Source: JAXGTD01 sp040775095 (lineage in GTDB: Bacteria > Pseudomonadota > Gammaproteobacteria > Chromatiales > Chromatiaceae). Taken from it: a stretch of DNA of 64,000 nucleotides. A program made the translations under genes and the position numbers. Location of the stretch: positions 18,770 to 82,769 of the forward strand of contig JAXGTD010000005.1 of assembly GCA_040775095.1 (NCBI GenBank). Reading direction: 5' to 3'. Shown here piece after piece: positions 16,427 to 25,331 of the stretch (position 1 is its first letter; each line of letters starts with the position of its first letter). The notes beneath the pieces were generated by a model. That model was not told where the DNA came from. It was given only the letters and a program-made list of their open reading frames with translations, and ran no database searches.

Positions 16427-17650
16427 TCACTGCCACACGACCATCGGCTTCGCCAAACCTAACGCGGCAAGTTTTTGTGAGACGTCACCCGCCTTCGATC
16501 TGGACGACAATGGACCGACCTGGACCTTGTACAACTGCCCCTTCCCGCCTGCTGGCGCACGGACATGTACCGGCTCGGGTACTTGCGTCAGCAGTCGATG
16601 CCGCAACTGCTCCGCATTGCCCTTGTCACCAAAGGCACCGACCTGGAGGTACAGCGACCCCCCGCTACCCTTGTGCGCCGGCTCGGCCTCGGGCGCGGAC
16701 GCGGGCGCCTTCGCCTGCGCCGCTCCCGGCACCAGCACCGGGGTGGCAGCGTCATCTGCCACCGCCAGCCTCGCGCTCGGCGCCGGGGTGGCGGCGTCAT
16801 CCGCTGCGGCCAGGCTCGCGCTCGGCGCCGGGGCCGGCGACTCGGGCAACGCCAAGGCGGCCTCCGGCGGCGGGCCGGAGGGCACCGGCTTGGGCGGTTC
16901 CAGGGCGACGCGCGAGGCGGGCGCCGGCTGCGAGCGCGCGCGCTTTGGCGTGGCGGTCTTCGGCTTTTCAGGCACCGCGGCCGGCACGCCGAACGCCGTC
17001 TCCGAGGTCGCGGCCACACGGCCAGGCGGCGCCTTGCGGGACGAGACGACCTCGAATCCGGACGGCGCCCGGCCACCGTGGTCGCGCGGATCGATCGACT
17101 TGACCTCCACCCGCGCCGTGCCCTTGCTCAGCACACCGAGCTTCTTGGCCGCGGCGTAGGACAGATCGATGACCCGGTCGCCGTGAAAGGGACCGCGGTC
17201 GTTGACCTTGACCACGGCGTGGCGGCCATTCTCGAGGTTGGTCACCTGCACATAGCACGGCAGCGGCAGTGTCTTGTGTGCCGCGGTCATCTGGTACATG
17301 TCGTAACGTTCGCCGCTGGAGGTCTTGCGTCCGTGGAACGGCTCTCCGTACCAGGAGGCGGTGCCACGTTCCAGATGACCCCGACTGCTGTCCTCGGTGT
17401 AGTATCGCTTGCCGAAGACCACGTAGGAGGCCATGTTCCCGAGCTTGGACTTCGGCTCGACCTTGGGTAGCGCATCGGCGATTCCAGCGTCGCCATCCGC
17501 ATCGGCGAGATCGCCCCTCGTCGGCGCACCACCGCAGCCACCCAGTGACAGCGCCACCAGCAGCGATGCCGACACGCCGGCCACAAGGACGCGGACACGC
17601 GCACGCCCGTGGCGGCCGACCAAAGGATCGGACGTTTCATCCAAAAGCAT
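16427..17650 (-). CDS. rlpA: Septal ring lytic transglycosylase RlpA
   Basis: Outer-membrane lipoprotein that cleaves naked glycan strands. The 407-residue protein has a lipobox LSLGGC after the N-terminal hydrophobic segment and a double-psi beta-barrel domain (GTASWYGEPFHGRKTSSGE, KVNDRGPFHGDRVIDLSYAA). A long Pro/Ala-rich linker (about residues 205-325) follows, then a C-terminal SPOR domain (LYLQVGAFGDKGNAEQLRHR) that targets septal peptidoglycan. The linker contains an imperfect internal repeat (AAxDDAATPAPSARLAVADDAATP). The ATG at 17650 has AAGGGGGG just upstream. It sits between mltB and dacA, the classic order. Confidence 0.95.
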   Translation of the reverse strand: MLLDETSDPLVGRHGRARVRVLVAGVSASLLVALSLGGCGGAPTRGDLADADGDAGIADALPKVEPKSKLGNMASYVVFGKRYYTEDSSRGHLERGTASWYGEPFHGRKTSSGERYDMYQMTAAHKTLPLPCYVQVTNLENGRHAVVKVNDRGPFHGDRVIDLSYAAAKKLGVLSKGTARVEVKSIDPRDHGGRAPSGFEVVSSRKAPPGRVAATSETAFGVPAAVPEKPKTATPKRARSQPAPASRVALEPPKPVPSGPPPEAALALPESPAPAPSASLAAADDAATPAPSARLAVADDAATPVLVPGAAQAKAPASAPEAEPAHKGSGGSLYLQVGAFGDKGNAEQLRHRLLTQVPEPVHVRAPAGGKGQLYKVQVGPLSSRSKAGDVSQKLAALGLAKPMVVWQ

Positions 17651-17697
17651 CGTTCCCCCCTTCTCAGCAGATTTTTTTTCCGGTCGCCAAGGCCAGG

Positions 17698-18687
17698 TCA
17701 ACCGCGCTGGCGCCCGGGCTTGGTGATCTCGCGGCTGAGTTGATACACCGCCATCGCGTAGAGATTGCTGTGGTTGTAACGGGTGATGGCGTAGAAATTA
17801 TCAAAGCCGAGCCACAGCTCACGCGTGTCGTCGGGGCCGTGGAGCGCAATCAACGCGGCTCGCATCGTACCTGCAACGTCCGGGTCGGTCTCGATCCCGG
17901 CCTCGCGCAAGGTCTCGACGGTGATGCCCGGTTGCAGCGGTTGCTTGTTGGCAATCGCGATCGCGCCCGGCAGTGGGCGGCCCGCCGTGGCCGGCGCGGC
18001 GACCGGCTCACCGCCGCGCCAGCCATGACGTGCCAGATAGTTCGCGACGCTGCCGACAACATCGGCGTCGCTACCCCACAGATCGCGGCGGCCGTCGCCG
18101 TCGAAATCGACCGCATAGGCCCGGTAGCTCGACGGGATGAACTGGGGCTTACCGACCGCACCCGCGTAGGAACCGCGCACGGAGCCCGCATCGACGCGCT
18201 CCTCCCGGGCCAGTAACAGGAGCTCCTCGAGCTCGGAACGGAAAAACGCCGCCCGCTTCGGATAGGCAAAACCCAGGGTGCTCAGGGCATCGATCACACG
18301 ATGATCGCCAACACGGCGACCGTAGTTGGTCTCGATCCCGATGATAGCGACGATGATCTCCGGTGGGACCCCGTAGCGGGCCTCGGCCCGCAGCAACAGC
18401 GCGGCATGCTCGCGCAGGAACGCGCGACCACCGGCAATCCGCTCGGGCGTCAGGAACAGGCGCCGGTACCGATACCAGGGCTTGGCCTCGAATGGGCGGT
18501 TCATCGCATCGATGATGTCCTGCTGATAGCGCGCGCCAGCCATCAGCGCCGCGACCTCGGCGTGATCGAGCTCGTACTTGCGTACCATCGCATCGACGAA
18601 GGCGCGGCTGCCGGCATCGTACGCCGCGGGCGCGGACAGCACGACACAGGGCGCAATGGCGAGGGCAAGGGCCGCGAATCGGAGCAT
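17698..18687 (-). CDS. mltB: Membrane-bound lytic murein transglycosylase B
   Basis: Cleaves peptidoglycan glycan strands to 1,6-anhydro ends in the periplasm. The 329-residue precursor has a signal sequence (MLRFAALALAIAPCVVLSA) without an obvious lipobox, so it may be the soluble form. The catalytic glutamate is in AIIGIETNYGRRVGDHRV; GSYAGAVGKPQFIPSSY and VDFDGDGRRDLWGSDADVVGS are typical of the family. It lies 60 bp after rodA and 47 bp before rlpA. Confidence 0.95.
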   Translation of the reverse strand: MLRFAALALAIAPCVVLSAPAAYDAGSRAFVDAMVRKYELDHAEVAALMAGARYQQDIIDAMNRPFEAKPWYRYRRLFLTPERIAGGRAFLREHAALLLRAEARYGVPPEIIVAIIGIETNYGRRVGDHRVIDALSTLGFAYPKRAAFFRSELEELLLLAREERVDAGSVRGSYAGAVGKPQFIPSSYRAYAVDFDGDGRRDLWGSDADVVGSVANYLARHGWRGGEPVAAPATAGRPLPGAIAIANKQPLQPGITVETLREAGIETDPDVAGTMRAALIALHGPDDTRELWLGFDNFYAITRYNHSNLYAMAVYQLSREITKPGRQRG

Positions 18688-18747
18688 GGGGACAGGCCGG
18701 GGTGTCTCGAGTTCTAATCCACTACATGCAGTATAGGCCGAAACCTT

Positions 18748-19884
18748 CTAAACGGTAAGCAGTTTTCGATGCGTATGGATCGACATGACAATCCCGAATC
18801 CCGCCATGATCGTCACCAGTGAGGTACCACCATAGCTGACCAGCGGCATCGGCACCCCAACAACGGGCAGCAGCCCGACCACCATGCCGGTGTTCACGAA
18901 CAGGTAGACGAAGAACACCAGCGTCAGCGAACCGGCCAGCAGGCGCCCATAGGCGTCGCGTGCATGGATCGCGATGTAGAGTCCGCGCAGGATCACGAAC
19001 AGGTAGAGCGCCATCACCACCAGGATTCCGACCAGCCCGTGCTCTTCACCGAGGACCGCAAAGATAAAATCCGTGGATCGTTCCGGCAGGAATTCCAGAT
19101 GCGACTGCGTCCCCTTGAACCAGCCCTTGCCATAGATGCCGCCAGAGCCGATCGCGATCTGCGACTGGATGATGTGGTAGCCGGCGCCCAGCGGGTCGGA
19201 GCCGGGATCGAGGAAGGTCAGCACCCGCTGGCGCTGATAGGGCCGCATGAACACCCACAGCAGCGGCGCCGCGGCAGCGGCCAGGGAGCCAAGCAACAGG
19301 ATCAGCCGCCAGCGCATCCCGGCGAGGAACAGCACCATCGCCCCAGCGCTGGCGACCAGCAACGCGGTGCCGAGATCGGGTTGCTTCGCGATCAGCAGCA
19401 CCGGTACCGCGGTCAGCACCGCGGTCCAGAACACCCGCGCCGCGCCGGGCGGCAACGGCCGCTGCGACAGAAACCAGGCCAGCATCATCGGTACCGCCAG
19501 CTTGAGCACTTCCGAGGGCTGAAAGCGCACCACGCCCAAGTCCAGCCAGCGCTGCGCACCCTTGCCGATGTCCCCGATCAACAGGACAGCGGCCAGCATC
19601 AGGACGCCGAAGACAAACAACGGGAGTGACCAGCGCCGCAACAGAGGCGGCGGCACCTGGGCCACGGCGATCATCACCACGAAGGCCAGGGCAAGCCGCA
19701 CCATCTGACGCTCGACCTGCCCGGTCGACTGGTCCGTGGCGCTGTAGAGGATCGCCAGGCCGGCGGCGCACAGCAAGAGCAAACCGACCAGCAGCGGCAG
19801 GTCCAGATGCAGCCGCGCCAGCGGCCCGGCCACGACCGCCCCCGGCGCGCCGTCAAGACCGGAGACGGGCCGGTTAGTCGCCAT
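18748..19884 (-). CDS. mrdB: Peptidoglycan glycosyltransferase RodA
   Basis: SEDS-family polymerase of the elongasome that works with PBP2. The 378-residue protein has about ten membrane segments and the SEDS landmarks FQPSEVLKLAVPMMLAW, KQPDLGTALLV, HIIQSQIAIGSGGIYGKGW, FLPERSTDFIFAVLGEEHG and PLVSYGGTSLVTIM. The ATG at 19884 overlaps the mrdA stop by 11 bp, so the two partner enzymes are translationally coupled. Confidence 0.96.
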   Translation of the reverse strand: MATNRPVSGLDGAPGAVVAGPLARLHLDLPLLVGLLLLCAAGLAILYSATDQSTGQVERQMVRLALAFVVMIAVAQVPPPLLRRWSLPLFVFGVLMLAAVLLIGDIGKGAQRWLDLGVVRFQPSEVLKLAVPMMLAWFLSQRPLPPGAARVFWTAVLTAVPVLLIAKQPDLGTALLVASAGAMVLFLAGMRWRLILLLGSLAAAAAPLLWVFMRPYQRQRVLTFLDPGSDPLGAGYHIIQSQIAIGSGGIYGKGWFKGTQSHLEFLPERSTDFIFAVLGEEHGLVGILVVMALYLFVILRGLYIAIHARDAYGRLLAGSLTLVFFVYLFVNTGMVVGLLPVVGVPMPLVSYGGTSLVTIMAGFGIVMSIHTHRKLLTV

Positions 19885-21763
19885 CGGCCTCGTCCTCCTG
19901 CTCCGAGAGGCCCTCGGCATCGACCGTCTTGCCCAGCAACCAGTTGTCCATGACCTGACGCGCGATGGGCGCCGCGACCGAACCACCATGGCCGCCGTTC
20001 TCGACGATGACGGCAACCGCGATCTGTGGATCTTCCACCGGGGCGAAGGCGATGAACAGGGCGTGGTCACGCATGCGCTCGGCCACCTGCGCCTCGTTGT
20101 AACGCTCGTTCTGACCGACGGAGAAGACCTGCGCGGTGCCCGTTTTCCCGGCGATCCGATAGTCCGGACTGCGGATGCGTCGGGCCGTGCCCCGGTCCCC
20201 TTCCACCACCTCGGTCATCGATTCGACCACGTTCTGCCAGTGCCAGGCGTTCTCCACCGGGACGTGGCGAGTGGTCGGCGTGGTGGGCTCGAGCGCCTCC
20301 TCTCCGGGCATACGGGTCGCGCTCACCAGACGCGGCACGATGTAGGTGCCGTGATTGGCCATGGCCGCCGTCGCCGCGGCAAGCTGCAGTGGGGTGGCCA
20401 GGAACGAGCCCTGACCGATGCCGACGATCAGGGTCTCGCCCGGGTACCAGGGCTGCTTGCGCACGCGTTCCTTCCATTGCGCGGAGGGCAACAGCCCGCC
20501 CTGCTCGCCGGCGATATCGGCACCGGTGCGTTGACCAAAGCCGAACTCGCCGAGGAACGCGTTGAGCCCGTCGATCCCCATGTCGTGAGCCAGCCGGTAG
20601 AAATAGACATCGCACGACTGCACGATCGCATCCTGCATCGACACCGTGCCATGCCCGCCGCGGCGCCAGCAGCGGTACTTGTGACTCTGACCCGGAAGCT
20701 GATAATAACCGCCGCAGAACTTGCCCTCGGTGAAGCTGACGTGGCCGGTTGCCAGTCCGCCCAGCGCCACGAAGGGCTTGATCGTGGACCCCGGCGGGTA
20801 CTGCCCGCGGATGGCGCGGTTATACAACGGCTTGTCGATGGAATCGCGCAGCTGTGCGTAGTCGGCGACACCGATTCCACCAACGAACGGGTTGGGGTCG
20901 AAGCTCGGCGAGCTGACCAGCGCGAGCACCCCGCCCGTGTGCGGATCGATGGCCACCACCGCGCCGCGGTTCTTTCCCAGCGCCAGGGTCGCCGCGCGCT
21001 GCAGCCCGATGTCCAGGAACAGATGCAGGTCGCGGCCCGGCACCGGGGGCGTCTCGTCGACCGTGCGCAGCACCCTCCCCCGCGCATTGACCTCGACCTG
21101 CTCGAACCCGACATGCCCATGCAGGTCCCGCTCATGGGCCTTCTCGACGCCGACCTTGCCGATATGGCTCGTGCCCGCGTAGTCGGACACGTCGATGACC
21201 TCCATCTCCTGCTCATTGATGCGCCCAACGTAACCGAGCACATGGGCCGTGTACTCCCCGGCCGGATACCAGCGCTGCATCCCGGCGTAGATGTCGACCC
21301 CCGGGAAACGATGGCTCTTGACCGCAAATCGCGCCCGCTCGACCTCGTTCAGATCAAGCCGGATCGGCACCCCTTCGAAGCGCCGGCGCTGTGGAAGCAG
21401 GCGTTCGAAGCGCTTGCGGTCATGTTCCGTGATGGGCAGGATCTCGCCGAGCGCGTCGATGGTCGCGGCCAGATCGGCGGTCTTTTCCGGCGTGATTTCC
21501 AACGCGTAGGACGGCAGATTCTCGGCCAGCAGCATCCCGTTTCGGTCGTAGATCAGGCCGCGAGTGGGCGCCAGCGGCTGCACCTTGATCCGGTTGTCTT
21601 GCGACAGGGTGCTGAAGTGCTCGTGGTCGTACACCTGCAGATGCACCAGCCGTGCAACCACGAGCAGTAACGCGCCGAGCACCAGCAGCACGGCGAAGAG
21701 CGCCCGCACCGCAAACAGCCGGCCCTCGTTACGGTGGTCATTGAAGCTCGAGTCGATCATCAC
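19874..21763 (-). CDS. mrdA: Penicillin-binding protein 2
   Basis: Elongasome transpeptidase: a single N-terminal membrane segment (RALFAVLLVLGALLLVVARL), a pedestal/dimerisation region, then the penicillin-binding domain. Active-site serine in PPGSTIKPFVAL, SxN motif SCD, and KTGTAQ. The 629-residue length matches the family. It starts at one of two adjacent ATGs (21763/21760). The pair mrdA-rodA follows mreBCD by 118 bp, the usual arrangement for rod-shaped cells. Confidence 0.96.
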   Translation of the reverse strand: MMIDSSFNDHRNEGRLFAVRALFAVLLVLGALLLVVARLVHLQVYDHEHFSTLSQDNRIKVQPLAPTRGLIYDRNGMLLAENLPSYALEITPEKTADLAATIDALGEILPITEHDRKRFERLLPQRRRFEGVPIRLDLNEVERARFAVKSHRFPGVDIYAGMQRWYPAGEYTAHVLGYVGRINEQEMEVIDVSDYAGTSHIGKVGVEKAHERDLHGHVGFEQVEVNARGRVLRTVDETPPVPGRDLHLFLDIGLQRAATLALGKNRGAVVAIDPHTGGVLALVSSPSFDPNPFVGGIGVADYAQLRDSIDKPLYNRAIRGQYPPGSTIKPFVALGGLATGHVSFTEGKFCGGYYQLPGQSHKYRCWRRGGHGTVSMQDAIVQSCDVYFYRLAHDMGIDGLNAFLGEFGFGQRTGADIAGEQGGLLPSAQWKERVRKQPWYPGETLIVGIGQGSFLATPLQLAAATAAMANHGTYIVPRLVSATRMPGEEALEPTTPTTRHVPVENAWHWQNVVESMTEVVEGDRGTARRIRSPDYRIAGKTGTAQVFSVGQNERYNEAQVAERMRDHALFIAFAPVEDPQIAVAVIVENGGHGGSVAAPIARQVMDNWLLGKTVDAEGLSEQEDEADGD

Positions 21764-21881
21764 ACAAGAAGCTGGTGGGCGCCCGACAGGTCAGGCGGCA
21801 TTGCCGAAGGACAGGGACAGGCCTGCCCCCGGCCGGCCAATCGCCCCGATGCATGGCGTTTCGCGCATCCCGGGGACGGTC

Positions 21882-22370
21882 TCACGCGACCCGGAAACGC
21901 TGCGCAACATCGCGCAGCAACGCCGACAACCAAGGCCAGAGCAGCAGACCGACGAACGTCGGCAGCCAATAGCCCAGGGTCGGGGTGGGCTGACCGGCGG
22001 CGCCCATCACCCAGAGCCCGAGCAGACGCTCCACGACCAGGAGCAGCCAGACCGAGAACGCCTGCTGCCAAGGCGGGAAAGGCAGGATGCGCCGGTGCAG
22101 CTCGATGGCCAGAAAGGCGACCACGGAAAGACTCAGCGCATGCTGGCCCAACAATGCTCCGGACAGGACGTCGAGTACGAGGCCCATACCGAATGCCCAG
22201 AACACGCCGACGCGGCGCGGCAGCGTCAGCGACCAGAAGATCAGCACCAGGGCACCCCATTGGGGTCGATAGTTCTGGGCCTCGTCGGGCATCGGCAGAA
22301 TGGTCAGGAACGCCGCGATCGACAAGGTTGCCACGATGACGACCGTACCGGGCGGGGCGCCGATCTTCAA
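21882..22370 (-). CDS. mreD: Rod shape-determining protein MreD
   Basis: Small membrane protein of the elongasome with five to six hydrophobic segments. I place the start at TTG 22370-22368, whose TTGA overlaps the mreC TGA stop by 4 bp. That gives 162 residues, the E. coli length, starting (M)KIGAPPGTVVIVATLSIAAF. GGCGGAG lies just upstream within the end of mreC. Family features include DVLSGALLGQHALSLSVVAF and the hydrophobic C-terminus. Longer upstream readings are not MreD-like. Confidence 0.9.
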   Translation of the reverse strand: MKIGAPPGTVVIVATLSIAAFLTILPMPDEAQNYRPQWGALVLIFWSLTLPRRVGVFWAFGMGLVLDVLSGALLGQHALSLSVVAFLAIELHRRILPFPPWQQAFSVWLLLVVERLLGLWVMGAAGQPTPTLGYWLPTFVGLLLWPWLSALLRDVAQRFRVA

Positions 22371-23326
22371 CGCTCCGCCCTCGGAGCGCTCGGGCTCATG
22401 GCCGTCGTGGTGCCCACCTCGCCGCCCTGGATGGCCGCGCGAGGCCCCCCGGACACGCAAGCGGCCGCCGTTCCAGTCCGGCGCAGCCAGGGGTCACCCA
22501 CCGGTGGGGCCAGGGTCCAGACGAGCAGCACCTCGTGACTGCGATCCAGGCGCGCGGTCGGCTCGGCCGTGACGATCGCAAACTGGCTACGCGGCTCGAA
22601 ACCGACCTCGGTCACCCGGGCCACCGGGTAACCCGGGGGAAACACGCCGCCGAGCCCCGAGGTGACCAGCAGGTCGCCAACCCGGATGTCGGCGTTTTCC
22701 GGCAGATGCGGCAGACGCAGCCGGTTGACCAGGCCGGTGCCGTTGGCGACGGTGCGCAGGCCGTTTCGGTTCACCTGCACGGGCAGGGAGTGGGATGCAT
22801 CGGTGATCAGCAGCACCGTCGAGGTCAGCGGATTGGTGCTGATGACCTGTCCCATCACCGCGTCAGCATCGAGCACCGGCTGACCCACAAAGACCCCCGA
22901 GGTCGATCCCTTGTCCACCAGCACCTGCTGATGATAGGGATCCAGATCGACCTGCAGCAACTCGGCGATCAGCACCCGCTCGCCCACGTCGAACGACGAC
23001 CCGAGCAGATCGCGCAGGCGCCGATTCTCGATCTCCAGCGCTGCGAATGTCTGCATGCGCCCCTTGAGCTTGAGATTTTCCTGTTCCAACAACGCATTGC
23101 GCTCGCGCAGGTCCGCCTCGTCCGCCAGGCGGCCATCCACGGCACGCGACAACCGGCTCGGCAACGCCGCCAGATACTGCATCGGATAGAGCGCCACCGC
23201 CAGCGACGAGCGCAGAAACTCCAGGTGGTGGTTACGGCTGTCGTCCACCATCAGCGCGAGCGACAGGACCACCGCAATCGCCAGGCGAAACGCCGGAGAA
23301 GGTCCGTGAACGAACAGGGGTTTGAT
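22367..23326 (-). CDS. mreC: Rod shape-determining protein MreC, probable ATC start
   Basis: Bitopic elongasome scaffold: one membrane segment (RLAIAVVLSLALMV), a coiled coil (about residues 65-105, NALLEQENLKLKGRMQTF) and a beta-barrel periplasmic domain (QVLVDKGSTSGVFVGQPV, VGDLLVTSGLGGVFPPGYPV). The homologous N-terminus is IKPLFVHGPSPAFRL, but no ATG, GTG or TTG precedes it; the in-frame stop lies just upstream. The first residue is coded by ATC at 23326-23324, with a near-perfect Shine-Dalgarno GGAGGTGA ending 6 nt before it. The first standard start, GTG at 23272, would cut the membrane helix in half. A one-base sequence error is the alternative. Confidence 0.93.
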   Translation of the reverse strand: MKPLFVHGPSPAFRLAIAVVLSLALMVDDSRNHHLEFLRSSLAVALYPMQYLAALPSRLSRAVDGRLADEADLRERNALLEQENLKLKGRMQTFAALEIENRRLRDLLGSSFDVGERVLIAELLQVDLDPYHQQVLVDKGSTSGVFVGQPVLDADAVMGQVISTNPLTSTVLLITDASHSLPVQVNRNGLRTVANGTGLVNRLRLPHLPENADIRVGDLLVTSGLGGVFPPGYPVARVTEVGFEPRSQFAIVTAEPTARLDRSHEVLLVWTLAPPVGDPWLRRTGTAAACVSGGPRAAIQGGEVGTTTAMSPSAPRAER

Positions 23327-23332
23327 GGCCCT

Positions 23333-23340
23333 TCACCTCC
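23333..23340 (-). promoter_or_regulatory. Strong Shine-Dalgarno of mreC deciding an ATC start
   Basis: Minus-strand GGAGGTGA is complementary to the 16S tail over eight bases. Its GGAGG core lies 9 nt from the ATC at 23326 and over 60 nt from the next conventional start. Confidence 0.7.
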
Positions 23341-23400
23341 GCGCCTGCCGCCAGCGCTCGCGACGGCCGCTGCCGTCAGCCGCAACCGCCGGGATCGACG

Positions 23401-24447
23401 CTACTCGGCCGAGAACAGGTCCAGCCCACGCTGGTCGATGAGCTCAAGCGCCTTGCCGCCCCCGCGCGCGACGCAGGTCAGCGGGTCCTCGGCGATCACC
23501 ACCGGCAATCCCGTCTCCTCGGCGATCAGCCGGTCGATGTCACGCAACAGCGCGCCGCCCCCGGTGAGCACGATGCCGCGCTCGGCGACGTCGGAACCCA
23601 GCTCCGGGGGCGTCTGCTCCAGCGCGCTGCGAACCGCTCCGACGATGGCCATCAGCGGTTCCTGCAGGGCCTCGAGGATCTCGTTGCTGTTGAGCGTGAA
23701 GCTGCGCGGCATGCCCTCGGCGAGATTGCGCCCCTTCACCTCGATCTCGAGCACATCGGTCCCCGGGAAGGCCGAACCGATCGCGTGCTTGATCCGCTCG
23801 GCGGTCGCCTCGCCGATGAAGGTCCCGTAATTGCGCCGGACGTAATTGATGATCGAGTCGTCAAAGGTGTCGCCACCAATCCGGGCGGAATTGGAGAACA
23901 CGATGCCATTCAGCGAGATGATCGCAACCTCCGAGGTGCCACCGCCAATGTCCAGCACCATTGATCCCCGCGCCTGATCCACCGGCAGCCCCGCGCCGAT
24001 GGCCGCCGCCATCGGCTCGTCGATCAGAAAGACCTCGCGCGCGCCGGCCCCTGCCGCCGACTCCTTGATCGCACGCCGCTCCACCTGGGTCGAGCCACAG
24101 GGCACGCAGACCAGCACGCGCGGGCTCGGCCGGATCACGCGGCTCTCATGGACCTTGTGGATGAAATACTGGAGCATCTTCTCGGTGACGGTGAAGTCGG
24201 CAATGACCCCGTCCTTCAACGGCCGGATCGCGGTGATGTTCTGCGGCGTGCGGCCAAGCATCAGCTTGGCCTCCTCACCGACGGCGGCGACCGATTTGCG
24301 TCCCGCGTTTGGCTCCTGGCGAATCGCCACCACCGATGGCTCGTTCAGCACGATGCCCTGACCACGTGTATAGATCAGCGTGTTCGCGGTCCCGAGATCG
24401 ATCGACAGATCGTTCGAGAACATCCCTCGGATGCGTCTGAGAAACAT
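23401..24447 (-). CDS. mreB: Rod shape-determining protein MreB
   Basis: Bacterial actin that organises lateral wall synthesis. The 348-residue protein starts MFLRRIRGMFSNDLSIDLGT, with the phosphate-1 motif DLGTANTLIY, phosphate-2 VLDIGGGTSEVAI and the adenosine motif GIVLTGGGALLRDI. The amphipathic N-terminal MFLRRIRGMF helix fits membrane binding. TTAAGGTA lies upstream of the ATG. It is the first gene of the eleven-gene minus-strand block ending at lipB. Confidence 0.98.
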   Translation of the reverse strand: MFLRRIRGMFSNDLSIDLGTANTLIYTRGQGIVLNEPSVVAIRQEPNAGRKSVAAVGEEAKLMLGRTPQNITAIRPLKDGVIADFTVTEKMLQYFIHKVHESRVIRPSPRVLVCVPCGSTQVERRAIKESAAGAGAREVFLIDEPMAAAIGAGLPVDQARGSMVLDIGGGTSEVAIISLNGIVFSNSARIGGDTFDDSIINYVRRNYGTFIGEATAERIKHAIGSAFPGTDVLEIEVKGRNLAEGMPRSFTLNSNEILEALQEPLMAIVGAVRSALEQTPPELGSDVAERGIVLTGGGALLRDIDRLIAEETGLPVVIAEDPLTCVARGGGKALELIDQRGLDLFSAE

Positions 24448-24469
24448 CGGCTGCGTACCTTAAGAGAGT

Positions 24470-24475
24470 ATTTTA
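24470..24475 (-). promoter_or_regulatory. Possible mreB -10 element
   Basis: Minus-strand TAAAAT lies in a short AT-rich patch (24461-24490) 23 nt upstream of the mreB ATG. It matches five of six -10 bases. No good -35 is visible at 16-18 bp. Confidence 0.3.
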
Positions 24476-24905
24476 GTAAAAATGAAATAGCTGGCGGCGC
24501 GGCTGGACGCGAATCAGTGCGCCCGTACCGATCGAGCCAACCACGACCGCGCCTTCGCGGCGGCGCCATAGCACGACCTGCGACGGCGCAGGAAGTCGGT
24601 CCCGGGGCCGCCCGCAAACGACGGTTCAAGGAGTTGGGGAGGGACGCCGCCCCTGGCCTGAGCCGGACACGCACCAGGCGCGTCGGCGGCCACCCGCGCG
24701 GCACCATATCTGTCAAGCCGGACACCCGGCGGCACGGCCGCCGTTCCCATGAAATGCGCGCCCGCTAATCTAGCAACGCGCAGGGCGAACGGCAAGGCGG
24801 CCGATTGACCAACGGGCGCCAGAACGCGATCCCGGCATGACCAAGCCACAGGCATTGTGATAGTTTTTCCGGATTGCCCAATTGTCGCTCAGGACCCATC
24901 CACCC
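24476..24905. other. Divergent intergenic region mreB / gatC, no gene seen
   Basis: 430 bp between divergent mreB and gatC. The open frames here have low-complexity Arg/Pro/Ala composition and look like chance readings of GC-rich DNA. It must contain the gatC promoter and probably more of the mreB regulatory region; I find no convincing operator, RNA or terminator. Confidence 0.6.
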
Positions 24906-25193
24906 ATGTCATTGGACGCAACCGCGGTCGAGAAGATCGCCCACCTGGCTCGGCTGACCATCGCCGATCAGGCACTCGAAGGCTATGCCACCGAGCTGAG
25001 CCGTATCCTGGACCTCGTCGAGCAGATGAGCACCGTCGACACCAACGATGTCGAGCCCATGGCGCATCCTCTGCACATGGCGCAGCGCCTTCGCCCCGAC
25101 CGCGCCGTGGAGCCGGACCAGCGCGATGGGCTCCAGCGCCTCGCACCGCTCACGGAAAACGGCCTCTACCTCGTCCCCAGGGTGATCGAATAG
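24906..25193 (+). CDS. gatC: Glutamyl-tRNA(Gln) amidotransferase subunit C
   Basis: Small belt subunit of the GatCAB amidotransferase, which turns Glu-tRNA(Gln) or Asp-tRNA(Asn) into the amidated form. The 95-residue protein starts MSLDATAVEKIAHLARLTIA and contains LSRILDLVEQMSTVDTNDVEPMAHPL, characteristic of GatC. Start chosen at 24906 from family length. gatA follows after 138 bp. Confidence 0.95.
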   Translation: MSLDATAVEKIAHLARLTIADQALEGYATELSRILDLVEQMSTVDTNDVEPMAHPLHMAQRLRPDRAVEPDQRDGLQRLAPLTENGLYLVPRVIE

Positions 25194-25331
25194 GCATTCG
25201 ACCCGCGGGGGGTCCCCGGCGGCCAGACCCGATTGCGCCCCGGTGACGAACACCCCAGCCCAACAACGTCCTTCGCCGCGCCCCGGCAACCGACGCGTGC
25301 CAAGCGCCACCCGGCACAGGAACCCGATCCC

